Of a DNA stretch of 10,577 bases, positions 5,427-10,577 are shown in pieces. Location of the stretch: assembly GCA_045543215.1 (NCBI GenBank), contig JAZQMD010000125.1, positions 1 through 10,577 on the forward strand, given 5' to 3'. Every line of letters begins with the position of its first letter. Within the stretch, counting starts at the first letter, position 1. Under the pieces are notes generated by a model that did not search any database, was not told the DNA's origin, and worked only from the letters and a program-made list of their open reading frames with translations. The translations under genes and the position numbers were made by a program. The stretch comes from DXYV01 sp045543215. GTDB taxonomy: Bacteria > Bacillota > Clostridia > Oscillospirales > Oscillospiraceae.

Positions 5427-6812
5427 ATGTTAGACATTATCACTTCGCTAAACAAAGCAGTTAGTGGCTTTGTATGGGGGCCCATTATGCTAACCCTGCT
5501 GGTGGGTACTGGGGTGTATCTGACCTTTCGTACCGGCTGGATTCAGGTGCGCTGGTTTGGCTATATCATGAAGCATACGATTGGAACTTTGTTTCGTAAA
5601 TCGCAAAAGGACCACGGCAGTAACCTGTCCCCCTTTCAGGCGGTGACCACTGCCCTAGCAGGTACCGTGGGTACCGGGAACATTGCTGGAGTCACCGGAG
5701 CCATTTTCATAGGCGGTCCGGGTGCGGTCTTTTGGATGTGGGTATCAGCATTTTTTGGCATGTGCACCAAATATGCCGAAATTGCCCTGGCTATGAAATA
5801 TCGGACCACCGATGAAAGTGGAATTTATAAGGGCGGCCCTATGTACTACATTGAAAATGGCTTGGGAAAAAGCTGGAAGTGGCTGGCGGTGATATTTGCG
5901 ATTCTGGGAGGATTGGCCTCTTTTGGAATTGGGAATATTGCTCAATCCAGCGAAATTGCTGGAGCTATGCAAGGATTGTTCGGGGTGGAACCCATGGTAA
6001 CCGGCATTGCACTGGCAGTCATTGTGGCGATAGTGGTCATTGGCGGTATAAAACGAGTTGGTCAGGTCACCTCTTATATAGTGCCTTTTATGGCTATTTT
6101 TTACATTCTGGCTGGCGTAGCGGTCATTGTTTTGCGCATTACGCAGATTCCTGCCGCTTTTGCGTCCATTTTCTCCTCTGCTTTCAGCTTTGAAGCGGTT
6201 GGAGGCGGTGTATTTGGCTATGCTATTATGGTGGCCATCAAGCAGGGCTTTGCCCGGGGCGTTTTCTCCAATGAGGCTGGATTGGGTTCGGCCCCCATCG
6301 CCCATGCGGCCTCATCTGCTGAAGAACCAGCCGAGCAGGCCATCTGGGGTGTGTTTGAGGTATTCATTGATACCATTATTATTTGCACCATTACCTCTCT
6401 GGCTGTGTTGCTGTCTGGTATGGAACTTGGGGAGGCGGCTTTGGCCACTTACGCATCCAAGGGAGCTGCCGCCGTGGCTGCCTTTAATTCCATTTTGCCT
6501 GGTACCTTAGGAGGGATCATCATCCAAATTAGCCTGCTCTTTTTTGCCCTGTCTACCATTATTAGCTGGAGCTATTACGGAGAGCGGTGCTGGGGTTATC
6601 TGGCAAACGGCAATAAGATAGTGGATATAGTGTATAAAATCATCTTTATTCTAGCCTGTATTGTAGGCGCTACTGGATCGGGCACTCTGATGTGGGATAT
6701 TGCCGACACCCTCAATGGTATGATGGCCATTCCCAACCTGGTGGCGCTTCTGGCCCTGTCCGGCGTAGTGGCGGGTATTACAAAGAATTATTTTGGGCGT
6801 AAGAAAAAGTAA
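5427..6812 (+). CDS. sodium:alanine/glycine symporter (AGCS family)
   Basis: This is an integral membrane carrier that imports alanine and/or glycine together with sodium. The 461 residues fit the family (about 440-540). Seen: around ten hydrophobic membrane segments; the family signature region from ALAGTVGTGNIAGVTGAI (77-94) through GGPGAVFWMWVSAFFGM and TKYAEI; YKGGPMYYIENGL (about 134-146); and GFARGVFSNEAGLGSAPIAHA (about 273-293), the segment that contributes to substrate and ion binding in this family. The chain ends with a basic tail GRKKK, probably cytoplasmic. Start: ATG at 5427, with GGGAG 6 bases before it inside a long purine run. The tandem glycine riboswitch upstream makes glycine a likely physiological substrate. 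It is followed by its own terminator and is therefore monocistronic. Confidence 0.95.
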   Translation: MLDIITSLNKAVSGFVWGPIMLTLLVGTGVYLTFRTGWIQVRWFGYIMKHTIGTLFRKSQKDHGSNLSPFQAVTTALAGTVGTGNIAGVTGAIFIGGPGAVFWMWVSAFFGMCTKYAEIALAMKYRTTDESGIYKGGPMYYIENGLGKSWKWLAVIFAILGGLASFGIGNIAQSSEIAGAMQGLFGVEPMVTGIALAVIVAIVVIGGIKRVGQVTSYIVPFMAIFYILAGVAVIVLRITQIPAAFASIFSSAFSFEAVGGGVFGYAIMVAIKQGFARGVFSNEAGLGSAPIAHAASSAEEPAEQAIWGVFEVFIDTIIICTITSLAVLLSGMELGEAALATYASKGAAAVAAFNSILPGTLGGIIIQISLLFFALSTIISWSYYGERCWGYLANGNKIVDIVYKIIFILACIVGATGSGTLMWDIADTLNGMMAIPNLVALLALSGVVAGITKNYFGRKKK

Positions 6813-6826
6813 GTTTTATATGTGAA

Positions 6827-6880
6827 AGCGGCCTTGATTTTCGGTCAAATCTCGAAGATCAAGGTCGCTGTTCCTTGTTT
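6827..6880 (+). terminator. intrinsic terminator of the symporter gene
   Basis: A 17-bp stem (6827-6843 with 6853-6869, two G-T pairs, 9-base loop) beginning AGCGGCCTTGAT is followed by TTCCTTGTTT. It starts 14 bases after the symporter stop. Confidence 0.85.
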
Positions 6881-7144
6881 AGACTAAAATTACAAAACTG
6901 TATTGGCATCTACATATCCCCTTTTTTAATGCATCTTTAAATTATCTTTAATATGCCTACAAAAAAGATTTAATTGGAAAAACTGGAATAATTTAAAAAA
7001 TTTTTATATTTAAAGATAAGCATAATCATTCTGAGAATCAGGCAGAAAAAGAAGAAGGTGAGCTGACATAAAGACTTTGACAGGAGGGAGAACAATCCTT
7101 TGATTACCGATTGTTACAGTTTTCTTACAAATGGGCTTGGCCCC
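6881..7144. other. AT-rich non-coding gap upstream of the surface-protein promoter
   Basis: No credible gene is seen in either direction. The stretch from about 6900 to 7020 is much richer in A and T than its surroundings, with several A and T runs and the near-inverted pair ATCTTTAATAT (from about 6943) and ATATTTAAAGAT (from about 7007). Such DNA upstream of a strong promoter often bends or serves as an activator site. A lone TTGACA at 7077-7082 has only a poor -10 partner near 7100, so a second promoter is doubtful. Confidence 0.45.
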
Positions 7145-7173
7145 TTGAAAACGAAAAAAGCGGGTGCTATAAT
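7145..7173 (+). promoter_or_regulatory. strong extended -10 promoter for the SLH surface protein
   Basis: TTGAAA at 7145-7150, 17 bases, then TATAAT at 7168-7173 with TGC directly before it (extended -10). This is the best promoter in the window and suits a highly expressed envelope protein. The start of transcription is predicted near 7180. Confidence 0.88.
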
Positions 7174-7179
7174 CCAGCC

Positions 7180-7268
7180 ATAGGGTTAGGGGCGGTGCGT
7201 ACCGGGAGAGTGCGTATCTCCGGGATGTAAGGCCTCAAGACCTAAATTTTAAAGGAGGTATTCTTTTA
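7180..7268 (+). promoter_or_regulatory. 5' leader of the SLH protein mRNA with strong RBS
   Basis: The leader is about 88 bases. It contains a direct repeat GTGCGTA (7195-7201 and 7210-7216) and a small hairpin, CCGG-AGA (7202-7209, one bulged G) with TCTCCGG (7217-7223). The ribosome site AAAGGAGGT (7251-7259) is near-perfect and 9 bases from the ATG at 7269. The hairpin near the 5' end may protect the message; that is inference. Confidence 0.5.
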
Positions 7269-10200
7269 ATGAGAAACCTGAAAAAGGTTCTGTCCTTGTC
7301 TCTGGCTCTCGTTATGCTTCTTGGCATGATGGTTGTCGGCGCTGGGGCAGCGACCAACCTGGATGTTTACGCTGACAAGGCGAACATCAACAAGGATTAT
7401 TTGGAGGCTGTCGATCTGCTGACTGGCCTGCAAATCCTGGAGGGTGACGACGGCGGCTTCCGCCCCACCGATACCCTCACCCGTGAGCAGGCTGCCAAGC
7501 TGGTGGCTTATGTGTCTCTGGGCCGGGACGCCGCTGAGTCCCTGTCTGTGAGCAGCGCTCCTTTTACTGATGTGGCCGCTACCCGTTGGTCTGCCGGTTA
7601 TATCGCTTACTGCGCCAACATCGGTGTTATCAACGGTGTGGGTGATGGCTCTTTCCGTCCCACCGATGAGGTGACCGGCTACCAGTTTGCCAAAATGCTG
7701 CTGTGCGTGATTGGCTATGGTCAGAACAAAGAGTATGTGGGTGCTAACTGGGCCCTGAACGTTTCCCGTGACGGCGTGACTACCGGCCTGTTCCAGCGTC
7801 TGGACACTGTGGGTAACACCGCTGCCACCCGTGAGGAGGCTGCTCAGCTGGCTTTCAATGCCATGACTATGCAGATGGTGACCTACTCCACTCTGTACGG
7901 TACTTATTCCGCTTACGAGAACAGCGCTCTGGGCAACAGCACCACTCTGCTGGGCACCAAGCTGCGTAAGGTCTTTAACGTTGTTGCTGTTCCCTATGAC
8001 AATGAGCTGGGCTTTGGCTACCGTTACTGGAAGTATGTCAACAAGGCCGGTGCTATTACCGATGAGTACATGACCGATAACATTCTGGGCGAGATCACCA
8101 GTGGCACTGTGGGCGCCATGTATAAAAACTACTCTTGGCAGACTGTTACCAACACCAACGGTCAGAGCGTAGAGTATCTGGATCTCGTGGAGAACGGTGT
8201 CTCTGTGGATAATCTCACCCTGGGTAAGCGGGCCGATGGCAAGACAACCAGCGGCAGCACTACCTTGCTGAATGTTAAGAAGGGTGCTCACTCCGCTATG
8301 CGCAACTCCACTGCTCCTGCTGTGAGCTACAACGGCCAGGTTCTCTATGTCGTTGATAGTGCGCAGAACGAGCATAGCGCTCAGGTTGTGGGCGATGGCG
8401 CTGCCGATAAGTTGGTTGTTGTGACCACCTATCTGGCTGAGGTTACCAACGTTACTGCGGCAACCGCTTCCGCTAACCGTCAGGTTACCGTGAAGGTCTA
8501 TGTGCCTAATGCTGCCAACACCATTACCAAGAGTTTTGAGACCGATAATTATGCTAAGGGCGACTACATCATGGTTACCCCCAGCGGCACTCAGCTGGAT
8601 AAGCTGACCAGTGCTGCAAACGCTACTGCTGTGGCTGGTGCATTCGGCGACATTGTGGACAGCGTGGCCTGTGAAGTAGTTAAGGGTACCGTTTCCGCTT
8701 ACTATGCTGTGGCTAACAACAGCACTGGCCTGAGCAATGCCGGCTCCGTGGGTGTTGAAGGCAAGAAGCGTAGCTATAATGGTATCTTCCACACCGGTAA
8801 GCGCTTTGCTCCCCCCAATACTCAGGTGGCTCTGGGCCAGGATATCGCTGAGGAAGGTTACACCCTGCTGAATGCCACCTACGCTTTCTACCTGGATGCT
8901 CTGGGCAACGTAGCTGGTGTCAAGGTTGTTGAGGATTCTATTGGTAACTTTGCCTACATTCTGGATGTGGGTCAGGATATCTTCGGACGTAAGAACACTG
9001 TGAAGGCTCTGCTGTCTGACGGAACTGTGGGTGTCTACACTGTAAGCAACAACTCTGGAAAGAATTACAATGATACCAACACAGCTGGCGGTTTTGTTGA
9101 CGCTACTGACGGTATCTATGATGACGGTGTCGATTCCAACAATTTGAGCACTGTGGGTATTGGCCGTATCTATGCTTACTCTCTGAACGGCACTACCATT
9201 ACCCTGACTGCTTTGCCCAAGGTTGGTCTGGCTTCTAATTCCACCGCCTCCGGCAAGTATGCAAACCCCGTCAACTCTGATGGCCGCAGCACTCTGCTGG
9301 GTAAGATTACTGGGTTCACCAAGGGTTATTCTACTCTGACCTATACCAGTGGTGCTACTAATGCCGGCAATGTTGCCTATGCCACTGATGAGACTGTGTT
9401 CTTCTATATTGACACCAAGGGTACTGTTACCCGTTATGTTGGCAAGAACAACGCTCCAAGCGTGACTGGTACCTCCGTGGTCAATTCTGAGGTGTCTATT
9501 GCCACTGAGAAGGTTGGTACTACCACCTATGCCACCATGGTTGTCATTGAGAATACGCCCAACGTAGTCGCCAGCGACTATCTGTATATCACCAAGAATG
9601 CCTACTTCGGTACTGGTACTGATCTCAACGGCAAGACTGTTTACTACTATGAGGCTATCCTCAATGGGGTTTCTGTGAACATTGCTGCCACCAACTCCAG
9701 CCTGAGCAAGACTGGTGTTCACACCTACTCCCTCAAGGCCAATGACTTTACCGGCGGTAACGTGGATGGCTACACCATCACCAACGGCGTTTACACCTTG
9801 GGTACTGCTGGTGTGAAGACTGTCACCGGCACTGTTTACGTCAAGTCCAACGAGGATGCTATCGTTCTGAATAACCGTATGGACATGATCACCAACGGTG
9901 CTACCATCTACAGCCTGGCTGACAAGGCCACTGTGGACCGTCTGAATGTTGGTGACGAGGTCGAGATCGTGTACAGCACCGATCCTCTGAATGTTGCTAA
10001 GACCATCTATGTGACCAAGTCCGCTAACGTGGTTTCCGCCACTAGCGTACCTTCTACCATTAATTCCGACGAGGTCTACACTGTTCTGGACAACTATACC
10101 GGTACTGTGATTAACAATGGTAAGTTGTACGTCACCGGTGCGGTTGACATGACCAACATTACTAACAACGGCACTGTGATTGCTCACACTGTCACTGCTG

Positions 10201-10499
10201 GTAACGTGAAGGGTAATATGACCATCACCGGTAGCCAGACTGCCACTTTGGCTGGAATTGATGCTGGTGCAAGCATTACCTTCAACAACAGCATTAGCTT
10301 GGATGTGCTCACCAATGTTCTTGCCGCCAACACTGGCAAGATCACTTTCGGTACAGCACCTGTTGATGGGACTACCACTCAAATTACTACTGCCAACATC
10401 TACAGTGCTGCTGGTACTACTCTGACCAACCTGAGTGATCTGGCGAATAAGACTATCGTCTATGATACAGTAAATAGCTATTGGAAGGTTCAGGCCTAA
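7269..10499 (+). CDS. S-layer-like surface protein with signal peptide and SLH repeats
   Basis: This is a secreted 1076-residue protein, probably a main cell-surface (S-layer or envelope) component. Seen: a signal peptide with a basic start (MRNLKK), a long hydrophobic core and a likely cut after Ala27 or Ala28. Three S-layer-homology repeats follow at about 36-86 (GGFRPTDTLTREQAAKL), 99-151 (FTDV, then GSFRPTDEVTGYQFAKM) and a weaker third at about 155-200 (NTAATREEAAQLAF). SLH repeats bind pyruvylated secondary wall polymer. The remaining 870 residues are rich in Thr, Val, Asn, Gly and Ala, very poor in Cys, and look beta-stranded; I recognise no enzyme domain or sorting motif. Near the end come runs such as ITNNGTVIAHTVTAG, reminiscent of beta-solenoid turns. 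The codon bias is extreme: TTA, CTA and TCA never occur in 1076 codons. Promoter and ribosome site also point to very high expression. Confidence 0.92.
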   Translation: MRNLKKVLSLSLALVMLLGMMVVGAGAATNLDVYADKANINKDYLEAVDLLTGLQILEGDDGGFRPTDTLTREQAAKLVAYVSLGRDAAESLSVSSAPFTDVAATRWSAGYIAYCANIGVINGVGDGSFRPTDEVTGYQFAKMLLCVIGYGQNKEYVGANWALNVSRDGVTTGLFQRLDTVGNTAATREEAAQLAFNAMTMQMVTYSTLYGTYSAYENSALGNSTTLLGTKLRKVFNVVAVPYDNELGFGYRYWKYVNKAGAITDEYMTDNILGEITSGTVGAMYKNYSWQTVTNTNGQSVEYLDLVENGVSVDNLTLGKRADGKTTSGSTTLLNVKKGAHSAMRNSTAPAVSYNGQVLYVVDSAQNEHSAQVVGDGAADKLVVVTTYLAEVTNVTAATASANRQVTVKVYVPNAANTITKSFETDNYAKGDYIMVTPSGTQLDKLTSAANATAVAGAFGDIVDSVACEVVKGTVSAYYAVANNSTGLSNAGSVGVEGKKRSYNGIFHTGKRFAPPNTQVALGQDIAEEGYTLLNATYAFYLDALGNVAGVKVVEDSIGNFAYILDVGQDIFGRKNTVKALLSDGTVGVYTVSNNSGKNYNDTNTAGGFVDATDGIYDDGVDSNNLSTVGIGRIYAYSLNGTTITLTALPKVGLASNSTASGKYANPVNSDGRSTLLGKITGFTKGYSTLTYTSGATNAGNVAYATDETVFFYIDTKGTVTRYVGKNNAPSVTGTSVVNSEVSIATEKVGTTTYATMVVIENTPNVVASDYLYITKNAYFGTGTDLNGKTVYYYEAILNGVSVNIAATNSSLSKTGVHTYSLKANDFTGGNVDGYTITNGVYTLGTAGVKTVTGTVYVKSNEDAIVLNNRMDMITNGATIYSLADKATVDRLNVGDEVEIVYSTDPLNVAKTIYVTKSANVVSATSVPSTINSDEVYTVLDNYTGTVINNGKLYVTGAVDMTNITNNGTVIAHTVTAGNVKGNMTITGSQTATLAGIDAGASITFNNSISLDVLTNVLAANTGKITFGTAPVDGTTTQITTANIYSAAGTTLTNLSDLANKTIVYDTVNSYWKVQA

Positions 10500-10545
10500 T
10501 TTTTAGTAAGTCTGATAAAACTCCATTCAATTGCAAAAGCCCCCG
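10500..10545 (+). other. 3' flank of the surface-protein gene, with a probable cut-off terminator
   Basis: This short flank ends in GCAAAAGCCCCCG, which looks like the left arm of a GC-rich terminator hairpin preceded by an A run. The right arm is not present because native sequence appears to stop at 10545, where the adapter begins. Confidence 0.4.
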
Positions 10546-10577
10546 AAGTCGGAGGCCAAGCGGTCTTAGGAAGACAA
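10546..10577 (+). other. MGI/DNBSEQ sequencing adapter (artefact, not genomic)
   Basis: The last 32 bases start AAGTCGGAGGCCAAGC and end CTTAGGAAGACAA. As I know it, this is the complete 32-base MGI/BGISEQ read-1 adapter, base for base, ending exactly at the window edge. It should be trimmed and not annotated as biology. Any hairpin formed between bases before 10546 and this segment (for example CCCCCG with CGGAGG) is accidental. Confidence 0.93.

Noticed and set aside
5745..6305. 186-codon minus-strand ORF inside the symporter gene
   Set aside because: Shadow of a clear AGCS gene; no ribosome site and no recognisable domain.
7077..7105. Second promoter with TTGACA at 7077-7082
   Set aside because: No acceptable -10 box at the right distance (TTGATT at best), and a much better promoter lies at 7145-7173.
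7266..10382. Minus-strand open frame of 1038 codons opposite the surface-protein gene
   Set aside because: It is in exact codon register with the sense gene and is open only because that gene avoids TTA, CTA and TCA. Its product is a low-complexity Ser/Val/His/Gly string with a TTG start and no ribosome site.
10532..10577. Hairpin or tRNA-like sequence at the right edge (CCCCCG with CGGAGG, and GTCTT with AAGAC)
   Set aside because: The right part is sequencing adapter, so these pairings are not biological. I first considered a partial tRNA, but acceptor and D-arm positions do not fit.

Overview
The window looks like chromosomal DNA from an anaerobic, Gram-positive gut Firmicute, most likely of the Oscillospiraceae (Flavonifractor/Oscillibacter/Intestinimonas-like). 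The reasons are a GC content near one half, strong AGGAGG-type ribosome binding sites, a clostridial-style thymidine kinase, a glycine riboswitch ahead of an AGCS symporter, and a large SLH-domain surface protein. The assignment is by general resemblance only. The piece starts inside a gene and ends in what reads as an exact MGI/DNBSEQ sequencing adapter (10546-10577), so it is probably a complete or right-terminal contig from a metagenome or draft assembly.

Left part (1-2623, plus strand): the end of a SsuC/TauC-type ABC permease overlaps its ATPase by 4 bases and is followed by a hairpin. A clear sigma-A type promoter (TTGAAA, 17 bp, TATACT) then starts a mutY-tdk pair: the A/G mismatch adenine glycosylase and a class II thymidine kinase.

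Middle part (2624-4960): an accessory or scarred zone. It holds a 38-codon small ORF whose ribosome binding site lies in one arm of a 15-bp inverted repeat. On the minus strand follow the 3' end and terminator of a sigma-70-like gene (remnant), a large serine recombinase that has lost its catalytic domain, and a Phd/ParE-type toxin-antitoxin pair. In that pair the toxin is intact but the antitoxin has an in-frame TAA at codon 10. This reads as the worn remains of one or more integrated elements.

Right part (4960-10545, plus strand): a promoter, a tandem glycine riboswitch, an extra linker hairpin and an intrinsic terminator precede a 461-residue sodium:alanine/glycine symporter, so transport is probably tuned to cellular glycine. 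After a strong terminator and an AT-rich gap, a near-consensus promoter and a short leader drive a 1076-codon S-layer-like protein with a signal peptide and three SLH-like repeats. Its codon use is so biased that the opposite strand stays open along the whole gene. Its own terminator seems to be cut off at the adapter.

I did not find a CRISPR array, tRNA, rRNA or an obviously new multi-gene system. The most notable items are the nonsense-bearing antitoxin beside an intact toxin, the hairpin-controlled small ORF, the recombinase/sigma-fragment scar and the adapter at the end.
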